This document shows, piece by piece, positions 31,809 through 41,097 of a stretch of DNA of 64,000 nucleotides. The DNA comes from Lysobacteraceae bacterium NML03-0222. GTDB taxonomy: Bacteria; Pseudomonadota; Gammaproteobacteria; Xanthomonadales; Xanthomonadaceae. The notes beneath the pieces are model-generated. The model was not told where the DNA came from. It ran no database searches and saw only the letters and a list, made by a program, of their open reading frames with translations. The stretch spans positions 310,001 to 374,000 of the forward strand of contig NWQM01000001.1 of assembly GCA_002798195.1 (NCBI GenBank), written 5' to 3'. The position numbers and the translations under genes are program-made. Within the stretch, counting starts at the first letter, position 1; every line of letters begins with the position of its first letter.

Positions 31809-33785
31809 TTACTTCTTGCCTATATGACGGTCGAAGAATTCCAGCATCTTGGTATAAAGATTGACACGGTTCTTTACATCATAAAAACCGTGCATTTCAC
31901 CCGACTGGATAATCATGCCTTCAGGTGGGTTGCCTGCTGCAATCAGTGCGCGGTTCATCAGCTCGGTTTGTTCCGGTGGGGTGCGCTCGTCGCGTGCACC
32001 AGCAGCCAGATACACCGGAATCTTCACTTCGCTGGCACGTTGTGCCGGTGAGTTCCGGGCCCACACTGCCTTGTCAGTACCGTGAGTGCGGCGCAGGAAG
32101 CGCTGGCCGCTTTCACTGCGAGGAATGTCGCCACGCTTGTGCATCATGTCGATGTCATACACACCAACATAGCCGAAGGTGCACTTGAAAAGGCCTGGTG
32201 CACGGATTGGTGCCATCAGCGATGAATAACCCCCAAAGCTGCCACCATAAATGCAGATGCGATCCTTGTCGGCATGGCCTTGATTGATGGCCCATTGCGT
32301 CGCGTCGATGATGTCGTTCTGGATGCCTTCACCCCATTGCTGGTGACCTGCATCCTGGAACTCCCTACCAAAGCCACCTGAGCCGCGGTAATTTACTTGC
32401 AATACCGCATAGCCGCGGCTGGCAAACAATTGTGCTTCGCCGTTGAATCCCCAGTTATCACGTGGGCCGATAGGGCCGCCATGCGGGTTGACGATAAGCG
32501 GCAGGTTTTTGCCATCGCTACCATTGGGTAGGGTGAGATAGCCATGAATCTGGCGGCCATCACGGGCAGTAAAGTTGAACGATTGGATACGTGCCATCCG
32601 CTCTTTGTCCAGCCACTGCCGGTTTTGCATGAGGAAGCGTGCTTTGCCATTGGCACGGTCGTAAAGATACAACTCACCGGGGTTTGTGTCGCTATAAACC
32701 GAGACGATGATTTGTTTGCCATCGGCGGTAGCACTGGAGAAGTTCACCATTTGCCCGGGGAAAGCCGCGGCTAAGGATGCATATAGTTCTGCGTCGGGAT
32801 GGCTTTCGTCCAGCAGGGTGACTTGTGGTGCTCCTGCAGAAGTCACAACACCAAGCAACTTGTCCTCGCCATCTGTAGACCAAATTATGCCACTGATTTC
32901 AGAAACAGGGTCTTGGAATAGCTTGTGGAATGCGCCGCTTTGGACATCCAGTGTGCCAATGGCCTCTGGTGCTTTGCCGTCATCCTCCATGGCATACACG
33001 GTGCCGTCATCACTGCTGCCAATCACGCGAAGGTGTCTGCCTTCAGTTTTGGAAGCATTTACCAGCGTCCAGTCACTGCCATCACGGCGGTACAGTTCGG
33101 TGCGCTCCTCAAATTCACCCTGTTCATTGCGACTGGTAGAGCAGACTGCAAAGCGAACTTGCTTCTGTGCATCCAGTGTCAGGCTACAGCCTGCCTTCGG
33201 CGCGCGCCCAAGCGAAGTACGGCGGCCGGTGAAGGTGTCCACTCGAACCACCTCTGCATTGGCACCTTCCGAAGAACGTGGCGAATATGCTTGCATTAGC
33301 ACATTGCGATCATCTTCTTCCAATTGATCAATGATGGAAAAACTCTCGCTCCCCACAGCCTTGCCGCGCTGGGTTGCATCGCGGGTACCTCTGAAGATAA
33401 CAGGTGTGGGCGAGCTGCCATCGGCATTGACGGCATACCATTCGCCTAATGAAAAGGGTTGAGCATAGCCGCCCATTTTCTTGACAGCGTTGAACATCAG
33501 GCGTTCGGGCCCAACCCAGTAGAAGCTGCCAATGCTTTTTTTATCTGGTAGCTGATTGATTTTGAGAAGTCTGAGTGTAGCGGTGTCAAGAACAGTGAGC
33601 ACGTCTTGTTCGCCCTGATCTACCAAAATAGCCAAGTGACGGCCATCGGGGGAAATTTTTACACCCTTATAGGTAGCATGGCGGACAAAATCTTCCACCG
33701 AATAGCTTGCAGCAGGTGTCTGCGCGAGCAATGAGGGGCTGATGCATAAGGACAGAGCCAGGAGGGTTGGTTTGAGATATTTCAT
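31809..33785 (-). CDS. S9-family (prolyl oligopeptidase-like) exported peptidase
   Basis: A 658-residue serine peptidase. The start at 33785 gives a signal peptide (about 1-20, ending SLLAQTP). An N-terminal beta-propeller (about 25-390; GVKISPDGRHLAILVD) is followed by an alpha/beta-hydrolase domain. The catalytic serine is in GGSFGGYSSL (near 515), the aspartate is in AGARDERTPPEQ and the histidine is in GEMHGFYD (near 631). It follows a TonB-dependent receptor gene with a 71-bp gap containing a strong hairpin. This suggests periplasmic trimming of peptides imported by the receptor. Confidence 0.93.
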   Translation of the reverse strand: MKYLKPTLLALSLCISPSLLAQTPAASYSVEDFVRHATYKGVKISPDGRHLAILVDQGEQDVLTVLDTATLRLLKINQLPDKKSIGSFYWVGPERLMFNAVKKMGGYAQPFSLGEWYAVNADGSSPTPVIFRGTRDATQRGKAVGSESFSIIDQLEEDDRNVLMQAYSPRSSEGANAEVVRVDTFTGRRTSLGRAPKAGCSLTLDAQKQVRFAVCSTSRNEQGEFEERTELYRRDGSDWTLVNASKTEGRHLRVIGSSDDGTVYAMEDDGKAPEAIGTLDVQSGAFHKLFQDPVSEISGIIWSTDGEDKLLGVVTSAGAPQVTLLDESHPDAELYASLAAAFPGQMVNFSSATADGKQIIVSVYSDTNPGELYLYDRANGKARFLMQNRQWLDKERMARIQSFNFTARDGRQIHGYLTLPNGSDGKNLPLIVNPHGGPIGPRDNWGFNGEAQLFASRGYAVLQVNYRGSGGFGREFQDAGHQQWGEGIQNDIIDATQWAINQGHADKDRICIYGGSFGGYSSLMAPIRAPGLFKCTFGYVGVYDIDMMHKRGDIPRSESGQRFLRRTHGTDKAVWARNSPAQRASEVKIPVYLAAGARDERTPPEQTELMNRALIAAGNPPEGMIIQSGEMHGFYDVKNRVNLYTKMLEFFDRHIGKK

Positions 33786-33817
33786 TGAAGCTCCAGATTT
33801 TTGTAAGAAGCATGAAG

Positions 33818-33840
33818 GAAGCCCGGCATGGCCGGGCTTC
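33818..33840. other. Intercistronic hairpin between TonB receptor and S9 peptidase
   Basis: GAAGCCCGGC (33818-33827) pairs perfectly with GCCGGGCTTC (33831-33840) across a 3-nt loop. Only a broken T-rich stretch follows on the minus strand, so it could partly terminate transcription or protect the receptor mRNA 3' end. Confidence 0.6.
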
Positions 33841-33856
33841 CCAGGGTGTTGCGGCA

Positions 33857-36727
33857 TCAGAACTTATAAGTGAATGCCAGGTTGTAACGACGTCCCCGCG
33901 GATCGGCGCCGATGAATGCGTTGTAGTACGGATACGGCTGGCTCGGGTCGTGACGATACATGTCATTGAACAGGTTCACGATATCCAGTTGTACGGCCAT
34001 GTTGGTACCAATGGTGCGACCCACGGTGGCATTGAATTGCGACCAAGCACCAAGGCGGCGGTTATAGCAAATGCCGTTGTCTGGGGCACGATGGCAGCCA
34101 TTTTCACCAGCATAGCTGCCAGTGGAGCCGAAGCGGGTGCCAAATACGGTGGCATTCCACTTTTCACCACGCCAGCTGACCGAGCCACGCAAGCGGCTGC
34201 GCTGCGCTTGACCAAGATCATCGCGGTAATCCACCAGTGGGTCGGTGGCAAAGCGCTGATATTTGTCAGTCAGCATCAGGGTGTAACCCAAGTCAAAGGT
34301 AAAGGTGCCGATGCGATCGGTATTGAGGCGATAACGCCAAGTGGCATCAATGCCCGAGGTGTCGGTCAAGGCAGCATTGATGTAAGCGGTATTGATGCGT
34401 TCAACACGACCGTCGAGGTCAGTGCCCGGGGCACTCATGCGGTTGACGAAACTGGTGATGTTGCCACAGAACTCCGGTGTCAGCGGTTGTGGGTTGCTAT
34501 CGCTCCAGCTGCCGAGACGACAAGCAGCTTCTGCGCGCAAGATATAGTCCAAGCTAAGTTGAGTGGCACGATCTTCCAGCTTGATGCGGTAATAGTCCGC
34601 CGTCAGTGACATGCCATCGGTGATGTCCCAGACAAAACCAACAGTGAAGGACTTGCCTTCCTCTTCTTTCAACTTGGCGTTGCCTGCAACCAATGCCTGA
34701 GCTTGATAGAGCGTGCGGTCACCTGTCTTGTTGCATTCGGCGCGGGTGCGCGGGCCGTCTTTTTTGCCGACTCCGGTGCCGGAACGGCAGGCATATTCAT
34801 CCAGAATGCCTTGATAGGCAGCAGCCCCTTGCGCATATACCAACTGCATATCTGGCGCTTTGAAGCTGGTGGCATAAGAGCCGCGCAGCATCAGGCTATC
34901 GACCGGGCGCCACTCTAGGCCGACGTTGTAGGTGATGGCATCGTCCACGGCGGTAATGTCATCATATTTGTCGTAGCGACCGGCCAGCTGTGCAGTCAGG
35001 GATTTCAGCAGCGGAATGCGGAACTCAACCCCAGCGGCATAGCGATCACGGGTACCGATCGTGCGGCCGGAGCTGGTCAGGTTGTAGATAGTCTGGTTGT
35101 CCAGCGGGCGCAATTGATTGGTGCGAGGATCGCTGTTGAGATCGACCTTCTGGCGAACGCCCTCAAGCACGCCGGCAAAGCCGACAGAGCCGGCAGACAG
35201 CTCAAACAGGTCGCCGGTCAGAGTGAAGCTTGCCGAGCTGGACGCGGTTTTGCCCTGGTTGATGACACGGGTGGCAAAAGAGCGGTAGATATCCGGAGTG
35301 ATTGGGCTGTTCCAGCGATCCAGGTTCAGGCTGTAAATCGGGAAGTTACCAGCCCAGCCTTGATGCTCGCCAAGGAAGTAGTCATGCACCGGCTTGGCCA
35401 GAAGACGAGGCATGTTGGCTGTATAGTCGTACTCCGAGTGTTGGGCGTAGAAGTCCCAATCGAAGCTCTCACCGAAGCTGCCTTGCAGGCCGAGAGTTAC
35501 GTCGTAGGTTTTTTCGTCAAAGTGCGTGGTGGCAGCCTCTGCGCCACCGAGTTCAAAGGCATTGAATACGCGTTGCAGCTGTACTAGGTGCCCAAGATTG
35601 TTGTCGAAGTATGCTGAGGTTGTGCTACCGACCTTGGTTAGCATGGCGCGATCACCAGAAGTGCCCCAGTATTCGACACCAGCGCTGGCTTTGGCCTTGC
35701 TTTTGTAGAAGGTGGCGCTGGCAAAAGCCTGCAGGTTGTCGGTAATGTCGAAAGTGGCGTGACCATAGGCCGAGAAGTTTTTCTGGGCATTGGTGATGCT
35801 GCGTGAGGCACTGTGGTCATAGGCACCACAGAAGGTGCCACGGCGAGCCGTGGTCATGCTGGTGTAACCGAAGCGTTCGCAGGCAGCAGCATCGTACACG
35901 GCATTGTGTCCGACCGGGCCATTGGGTGAATCTGAAACGCGGATAGCAACCAGCGACAGCGAGGGATTGGCAGTCCGTCCCCATGGGTTGTTGCGCTCAT
36001 CGGCCATGAATTTGCGTTGGCTGCCGAAGATGGGATCCACTTGGTCGGCCTGAATGGCCCACATTGCGCTCCAGCGGTCAGCGGTATGCCCGCCGCTATA
36101 CTCTACCTTGTACGTATCACCACCGCCTTGTTCAGTTGTGCCAGCTACCGCACGGATTTGGTGGCTTTCGACGTTCTTGCGCAGCACGATGTTAACCACG
36201 CCGGCGACGGCATCAGAACCATAAATTGCCGATGCGCCACCGGAGAGCACTTCAACTCGCTCTACCATGGAGGTGGGGATAGCGCGCACATTCACCACAT
36301 TATTGGCGTTGTTGTAGGGCTGTGGATACTGTGCCGGGCGGCGGCCATTAATCAATGTCAGGGTATAGCCTGGGCCGAGATTGCGCAGGTTGACTACTTG
36401 GGCATTCGGAGTAAAACCGGTAACAGCCAAGTCGCCGGTGTAGTTTTGGGTAGTGTTTTGCGTCAGCGTTTGCAGCATGTCACCAACTGTCTGGAAACCT
36501 TCACGGTCAATTTGATCGCGACCGATCACGGTAACCGGTGCCGGACCTTCCACATCCACGCGCTTGATGCGTGAGCCGGTGACGGTGACAGTGTCCAGAT
36601 TGCCTGCCTTTTGTGCGGAGGCTTGACTGTTATCTTGAGCAAGAACAGCGCCCGAAGTGAGCATTAGAGTAGTGGCCAGCGCCACGCTCAATGGGTGGTA
36701 CTTCAGATGATTACTGCGAACAATCAT
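33857..36727 (-). CDS. TonB-dependent outer-membrane receptor (peptide-uptake type by context)
   Basis: A 956-residue receptor. After the signal peptide (about 1-31, ending AVLAQ) comes a TonB-box region (LDTVTVTGSRIKR) and a plug domain with NLRNLGPGYTLTLINGRRPAQ and SGGASAIYGSDAVAGVVNIV. The large barrel ends in aromatic YKF, as outer-membrane proteins do. It belongs to the type abundant in Xanthomonadales that often neighbours peptidase genes. No regulatory N-terminal extension (FecA-like STN domain) is present. Linkage to the S9 peptidase downstream suggests peptides as substrate, by context only. Confidence 0.92.
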   Translation of the reverse strand: MIVRSNHLKYHPLSVALATTLMLTSGAVLAQDNSQASAQKAGNLDTVTVTGSRIKRVDVEGPAPVTVIGRDQIDREGFQTVGDMLQTLTQNTTQNYTGDLAVTGFTPNAQVVNLRNLGPGYTLTLINGRRPAQYPQPYNNANNVVNVRAIPTSMVERVEVLSGGASAIYGSDAVAGVVNIVLRKNVESHQIRAVAGTTEQGGGDTYKVEYSGGHTADRWSAMWAIQADQVDPIFGSQRKFMADERNNPWGRTANPSLSLVAIRVSDSPNGPVGHNAVYDAAACERFGYTSMTTARRGTFCGAYDHSASRSITNAQKNFSAYGHATFDITDNLQAFASATFYKSKAKASAGVEYWGTSGDRAMLTKVGSTTSAYFDNNLGHLVQLQRVFNAFELGGAEAATTHFDEKTYDVTLGLQGSFGESFDWDFYAQHSEYDYTANMPRLLAKPVHDYFLGEHQGWAGNFPIYSLNLDRWNSPITPDIYRSFATRVINQGKTASSSASFTLTGDLFELSAGSVGFAGVLEGVRQKVDLNSDPRTNQLRPLDNQTIYNLTSSGRTIGTRDRYAAGVEFRIPLLKSLTAQLAGRYDKYDDITAVDDAITYNVGLEWRPVDSLMLRGSYATSFKAPDMQLVYAQGAAAYQGILDEYACRSGTGVGKKDGPRTRAECNKTGDRTLYQAQALVAGNAKLKEEEGKSFTVGFVWDITDGMSLTADYYRIKLEDRATQLSLDYILRAEAACRLGSWSDSNPQPLTPEFCGNITSFVNRMSAPGTDLDGRVERINTAYINAALTDTSGIDATWRYRLNTDRIGTFTFDLGYTLMLTDKYQRFATDPLVDYRDDLGQAQRSRLRGSVSWRGEKWNATVFGTRFGSTGSYAGENGCHRAPDNGICYNRRLGAWSQFNATVGRTIGTNMAVQLDIVNLFNDMYRHDPSQPYPYYNAFIGADPRGRRYNLAFTYKF

Positions 36728-37193
36728 GAATAGTTCCCGAGTGGTTTGATTTAAGAACTGAGTAAAGAAATGGCCATCAGGCCAAACGTCGAAGCTTAAC
36801 GACAGGTTAACTATGTCGCATAAATTTTCTCTATATGCAACTGATTTTGCTCACATACAGCTTGGGTGTGTCGCTCTCAGCGGCCTGACGAAATATGAAT
36901 ACGCAATATTTATCTGAATTTTTACTTGTTTGTGACTAATTTCTCACTTTTGAGAATTGCTGTTGTCGCGTGAAGGTTGTCGCCCGTGTCTGCTTCGAAG
37001 TCATGCCAATTATTGGATTTTTCTATGCTTCATTCTGGCTGACGGCTGAGGCGGTATTTGATTAGAGTGAAAGATTCTGCTACCTGGGCGCCGCGACAGT
37101 TGTGGTGATTGGCGGGGCAGAAAGTGAGTGTGCGGACAAGCTCAGAAAGCGAAGCTATATTCACTGCCTTGATAGGTAGCTCCAATATGGATT
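36728..37193. other. Long A+T-rich intergenic region upstream of the TonB receptor
   Basis: No gene is seen. Nearest the receptor gene is its presumed leader on the minus strand, with a GGCC-TGAT-GGCC hairpin (about 36774-36785). Further out is A+T-rich sequence with a possible minus-strand promoter (TTGCAT near 36838 and CATAGT near 36811, spacing about 19 nt, weak). The rest toward hutF contains nothing I recognise. Confidence 0.4.
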
Positions 37194-37213
37194 TGAAAGC
37201 TGCGGTGCAGCAT
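37194..37213. repeat. Right copy of the 20-bp direct repeat
   Basis: Identical to 31730-31749 over 20 bp and in the same orientation. It ends 11 bp before the hutF stop codon side, in the 3' flank of hutF. Confidence 0.85.
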
Positions 37214-37224
37214 GTGAAGAGGAT

Positions 37225-38457
37225 TCATCCAGCCAAAAGCTCGGCAATAGCCTTGCGATAATTGGCGGCGATTGCTTCCCGGGCAATATGCACGCCATCG
37301 CGGACTAATACTTTGTCTGCCACCTGCACGGTCTTGATGGCATTGCGGTTGCCGGCAAACAGCCAGCGGTCGGCAATGTCCTGCTCGGTTGCGCCAATCA
37401 AGGCCGGGATGCCCGCATCCAGCTCAATAGGGTCGTCGCAGGCGAAAAAGCCGGTGGCGGTGGCGGCGCTTTCCCATACGCCTTGCAACAGGGTTTGGCC
37501 AACGCTTGGGGATTCGAGCTTCGAGGCGATATTGCGGCGCTGGCGAATCAGCCGCTGGCCGTATTCCAGCCAGCGCAATTCTTCCACGGGCGATACCGAA
37601 ACATGTGAATCCGAACCCACGCCCCAGCGGCCACCGGCATCCAGATAGTCGCGCAGCGGGAATAGGCCATCACCCAGATTGGCTTCGGTGGTGGTGCAAA
37701 TCGCCACCACGGCCTGGCTTTGCGCAATGCCGGCGACTTCCGCCGCATCCAGATGGGTGGCATGCACCAAGGTCCAGTGCTGATCGACTTCGGCATGGTC
37801 CAGGAGCCACTCGACCGGACGCGCGCCACGCACGGCCACACATTCGTCCACTTCGGCCTGTTGCTCGGCGATATGGATATGCACTGGGGTCTGGCGTGGC
37901 AGTGCGCTCAGCACTTCGCGCATGGCATCAGGCGCCACCGCACGCAGGCTGTGCAATGCGCAGCCGACCCGCAGCATCGGGTTTTGCTGTGCGTGCAGGC
38001 GATGGAAAAGACGCAAATAGTCTTCCAATGTGTGATCGAAACGGCGCTGGCGCTCGGAAAGCGCGCGCCCATCGAAGCCGCCTTGCATATACAGCACCGG
38101 CAGCAATGTGAGGCGAATGCCGGTTTCCTGGGCGGCCTCAATCAGCGCCTGCGACATCGCTGCCGGTTCCGCATACGCCTTGCCATCGGGTGCATGATGC
38201 AGATAGTGAAACTCGCAGACCCGGGTAAAGCCTGCTTCCAGCATTTCGACATACAGCTGCGCAGCGACAGCGCGCAAATGTTCTGGTGAAAAGCGTGCTG
38301 CCATGGCGTACATGGTTTCGCGCCAAGTCCAGAAGGAATCATTCGGATCACCCTGACGCTCGGCCATCCCGGCCATGGCGCGCTGGAAAGCGTGCGAATG
38401 CAGATTGGCGATGCCCGGCAGGTGCCAGCCGTTTTGCTGATAGCGGATACTGTTCAT
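37225..38457 (-). CDS. hutF: Formimidoylglutamate deiminase HutF, short at the N-terminus
   Basis: A 410-residue amidohydrolase that converts N-formimidoyl-glutamate to N-formyl-glutamate in histidine degradation. The metal ligands are all present: NLHSHAF (His20, His22), HIHIAEQQ, LVHATHLD and GSDSHVS. FQRAMAGMAE and SFWTWRETMYAMAARF are HutF-specific. The only good start, ATG 38457, begins just before the HxH motif, so about 40-45 residues of the usual N-terminal strand domain are missing. A longer frame to 38541 exists but is antisense to hutI and unlike HutF. It is divergent from hutI with only 28 bp between starts. Confidence 0.88.
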   Translation of the reverse strand: MNSIRYQQNGWHLPGIANLHSHAFQRAMAGMAERQGDPNDSFWTWRETMYAMAARFSPEHLRAVAAQLYVEMLEAGFTRVCEFHYLHHAPDGKAYAEPAAMSQALIEAAQETGIRLTLLPVLYMQGGFDGRALSERQRRFDHTLEDYLRLFHRLHAQQNPMLRVGCALHSLRAVAPDAMREVLSALPRQTPVHIHIAEQQAEVDECVAVRGARPVEWLLDHAEVDQHWTLVHATHLDAAEVAGIAQSQAVVAICTTTEANLGDGLFPLRDYLDAGGRWGVGSDSHVSVSPVEELRWLEYGQRLIRQRRNIASKLESPSVGQTLLQGVWESAATATGFFACDDPIELDAGIPALIGATEQDIADRWLFAGNRNAIKTVQVADKVLVRDGVHIAREAIAANYRKAIAELLAG

Positions 38458-38485
38458 CCTTTCATTCTCGCTCAAACCCGATTCA

Positions 38486-39709
38486 ATGACGATGGACAAT
38501 TTCCAAGCCGACGGCCTGCTGCTTGGCCCCACCCTGGTCACCCTGGAGCCTGAAAACGGCTATGGCCTGATCGAAAACGGCGCACTGGCCTGGCGCGATG
38601 GTGTTCTCACCCATGTGGGCAGGCGTGATGAGTTGCCCGAAGACTTCATCGAAAGCTTCGATGTGGTGCTGGAAACCGCAGGCCTGGTGACACCGGGTCT
38701 TATCGACTGCCATACCCATGTGGTGTTTGCCGGCAACCGCGCGGCCGAGTTTGAAATGCGCCTGCAGGGCCGGAGTTATGAAGAAATCGCCCGTGCCGGT
38801 GGCGGCATCATCTCCAGCGTCAAGGCCGTGCGCGCAGCCAGCCCCGAGGCTCTGCTGGCCGAGAGCCTGCCGCGGGTGCGCGCCTTGATGGCCGATGGCC
38901 TGACCACGCTGGAAATCAAGTCCGGCTACGGGCTGGATTTGGATAACGAGCGCAAGATGCTACAAGTGGCGCGCACCATCGGCGAAGTCTGCGGCATCGG
39001 CGTGCGCACCACCTATCTGGCTGCCCATGCGCTGCCGCCGGAATACCAGGGGCGTGCTGACGAATATATCGACCAGGTGATTGCCTGGATGCCCATTTTG
39101 CAGGCCGAAGGGCTGATTGATGCGGTGGATGCGTTTTGCGAGGGCATCGGGTTTTCGCCCGAGCAAACCCGGCGCCTGTTCAGCGCCGCACGTGCGCTGG
39201 GCTTGCCAGTCAAACTGCACGCCGACCAGTTGAGCGATTTGAATGGCGCGGCGATTGCGGCGGAATTTGGCGGCCTTTCCGCTGACCATATCGAATACAC
39301 CAGCGCCGCCAGCGTGCAGGCGATGCGTGAAGCCGGTACCGTGGCGGTGCTGCTGCCCGGCGCTTTCCATGTCCTGCGCGAGACCAAACTGCCACCGATT
39401 GCCGAACTGCGCAAAGCGGGCGTGCCGATGGCCGTCTCCACCGACTGCAACCCCGGCACCTCGCCCCTCCTGTCACTGCGTCAGGCAATGCAACTGGCCT
39501 GCACGCATTTCCGCCTGACCCCGGAAGAAGCCCTGCGCGGCGCAAGTATTGAAGCTGCCCGCGCCCTGGGACTTTCTGACCGTGGCCGCTTGCGGGTCGG
39601 CATGCGCGCCGACTTTGCCCTGTGGCGCGCCCAGCACCCGGCCGAGCTGTGCTACTGGCTGGGCGGCGAGCTGTGTCAGGCAACATATGCTGCGGGTGTG
39701 AGACTTTGA
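38486..39709 (+). CDS. hutI: Imidazolonepropionase HutI
   Basis: A 407-residue amidohydrolase that opens the imidazolone ring in histidine degradation and makes the substrate for HutF. It has the metal motif GLIDCHTHVVFAGNRAAEFEMR near residue 75, TLEIKSGYGLD, KLHADQLSDLNGA with the metal histidine, and STDCNPGTSPL with the catalytic aspartate. The N-terminal strand domain is intact, in contrast to the neighbouring hutF. An ATG two codons later (38492) is an alternative start. hutH, hutU and hutG are not in the window. Confidence 0.96.
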   Translation: MTMDNFQADGLLLGPTLVTLEPENGYGLIENGALAWRDGVLTHVGRRDELPEDFIESFDVVLETAGLVTPGLIDCHTHVVFAGNRAAEFEMRLQGRSYEEIARAGGGIISSVKAVRAASPEALLAESLPRVRALMADGLTTLEIKSGYGLDLDNERKMLQVARTIGEVCGIGVRTTYLAAHALPPEYQGRADEYIDQVIAWMPILQAEGLIDAVDAFCEGIGFSPEQTRRLFSAARALGLPVKLHADQLSDLNGAAIAAEFGGLSADHIEYTSAASVQAMREAGTVAVLLPGAFHVLRETKLPPIAELRKAGVPMAVSTDCNPGTSPLLSLRQAMQLACTHFRLTPEEALRGASIEAARALGLSDRGRLRVGMRADFALWRAQHPAELCYWLGGELCQATYAAGVRL

Positions 39710-39741
39710 AGCAGCGTGCAGAAAACCGGACTGGCGCTACG

Positions 39742-39780
39742 CGCCACCAGCGTGCAATTGCCGAGCTGTTGGCAAGGTGA
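39742..39780 (+). pseudogene. Short relic resembling the C-terminus of HutF
   Basis: Downstream of hutI on the same strand, a 12-codon frame ending in TGA (39778-39780) reads RHQRAIAELLAR. The intact HutF ends NYRKAIAELLAG. The two also agree at DNA level over ATTGCCGAGCT-TTGGC. The frame before it is open but unrecognisable. I read it as the leftover 3' end of a former hutF copy placed after hutI; the match is short, so chance cannot be excluded. Confidence 0.4.
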
Positions 39781-39786
39781 CAAGGC

Positions 39787-40956
39787 TTAACCCAGCGCTG
39801 CGGCCAAGTCCTGCCACAGGTCATCGACATGTTCGATGCCGACCGACAGCCGTAGCAGTCCGGCCGTGATGCCATGCTGCTGCTGTACCTTCTCGTCCAC
39901 CACGCGATGGGTAAGCCCTGCTGGATGCTGGATCAGGCTGTCCACTGAGCCCAGGCTCACGGCCGGGGTAATCAGCTGCACCTTGCGCATCACCTGGCTG
40001 GCCGCTTCAAAGCCGCCATGCAGCTCGAAGGCCATCAGGCTGCCCGGGCCTTGCATCTGGCTTTGCACAAGCGCAGCGTTTTTGACCGTGCCAAGCCCCG
40101 GGTAATGCACGGCCTTGATGGCAGGGTGCTGCGCCAGCCGCTCGGCAAGTGTCTTGGCATTGGCCTCGGCCTGTCGTACCCGCAACTCCAGCGTGGGCAG
40201 GCCGCGATGCAGCAGATAGGCCGCCAGCGGATGCAGCAGGGCGCCAGTCGCGGCGCGTACCGTGCGCAGCGCGGCCGCATCGGTCTCACTGCAGCACACC
40301 ACGCCGGCAATGACATCGCCGTGACCTGCCAGAAACTTGGTGGCGCTGTGCAGGACAAAGCGCGCGCCCAGCCGTGCAGGCAATTGCAGTACCGGGGTGG
40401 CAAAGGTGGAGTCCACCAGCACCGGCACATCGCCTGCGGCCTTGACCACTGCGGCGATATCCACCAGGTCAAGGGTTGGATTGGCCGGGGTTTCGATGAT
40501 GATGAGCGAAGTCTCTGCGCGCTTTTTCGCTTCGATTTCGCAAGGCTCGACAAACTCCACCTCGATGCCCAAAAGACCACTGGCAAGCAGGTGGTCGGAA
40601 GTGCCATACAGCGGGCGTACTGCCAGCATATGACGGCCGTGGGCGGCCCGCGCCAGCAGTACGGCAGTCAAGGCTGCCATCCCCGAGGCATAGGCAACGC
40701 AGGCTTCGGTTTCCTCAAGCTCTGCCAGGGCGCGCTCGGTACGGGCGACGGTGGGATTGCAAAGTCGGGCATAAATCGGGTTGCTGGCAGTGGCTGCGCC
40801 GGCGACCAGCGCATCGAAACTCTCCGTACCGCTGGCCAAATCCTGCAACGGATAAGTGGTGGACAAATCCAGTGGCGGGGCATGTACGCACAGCGCGGAA
40901 AAATCTTCCCGGCCTGCATGGGTGGCGCGTGTGGCAAAACGTAGAGGCTTGGACAT
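39787..40956 (-). CDS. PLP-dependent trans-sulfuration enzyme (cystathionine gamma-synthase/lyase family)
   Basis: A 389-residue Cys/Met-metabolism PLP enzyme. The start at 40956 gives MSKPLRFATRATHAGR, the usual family N-terminus. Landmarks are YARLCNPTVARTERALAELE, the substrate and cofactor loop YASGMAALTAVL, VDSTFATPVLQ and the PLP lysine in HSATKFLAGHGDV (near 205). The C-terminal SLGSVDSLIQHPA and LLRLSVGIEHVDDL are intact. Whether it is a cystathionine gamma-synthase, gamma-lyase or methionine gamma-lyase cannot be decided from sequence alone. It converges on hutI. Confidence 0.9.
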   Translation of the reverse strand: MSKPLRFATRATHAGREDFSALCVHAPPLDLSTTYPLQDLASGTESFDALVAGAATASNPIYARLCNPTVARTERALAELEETEACVAYASGMAALTAVLLARAAHGRHMLAVRPLYGTSDHLLASGLLGIEVEFVEPCEIEAKKRAETSLIIIETPANPTLDLVDIAAVVKAAGDVPVLVDSTFATPVLQLPARLGARFVLHSATKFLAGHGDVIAGVVCCSETDAAALRTVRAATGALLHPLAAYLLHRGLPTLELRVRQAEANAKTLAERLAQHPAIKAVHYPGLGTVKNAALVQSQMQGPGSLMAFELHGGFEAASQVMRKVQLITPAVSLGSVDSLIQHPAGLTHRVVDEKVQQQHGITAGLLRLSVGIEHVDDLWQDLAAALG

Positions 40957-41097
40957 GGGGCGGACTCCATCGTGATGAGGGATACAGCACACATCCGCAG
41001 TCTGCGCTGCTGAACGCCGCGATGCAATTGACTGGGTGCATTGGCCTTGTATTGCCATCGCTGGCATGATGGCGGGCTGTTTTTGGAAGGAAGTCCC

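Noticed and set aside
38458..38541. Longer N-terminus for HutF
   Set aside because: It would overlap the divergent hutI start and the residues do not resemble the HutF strand domain.
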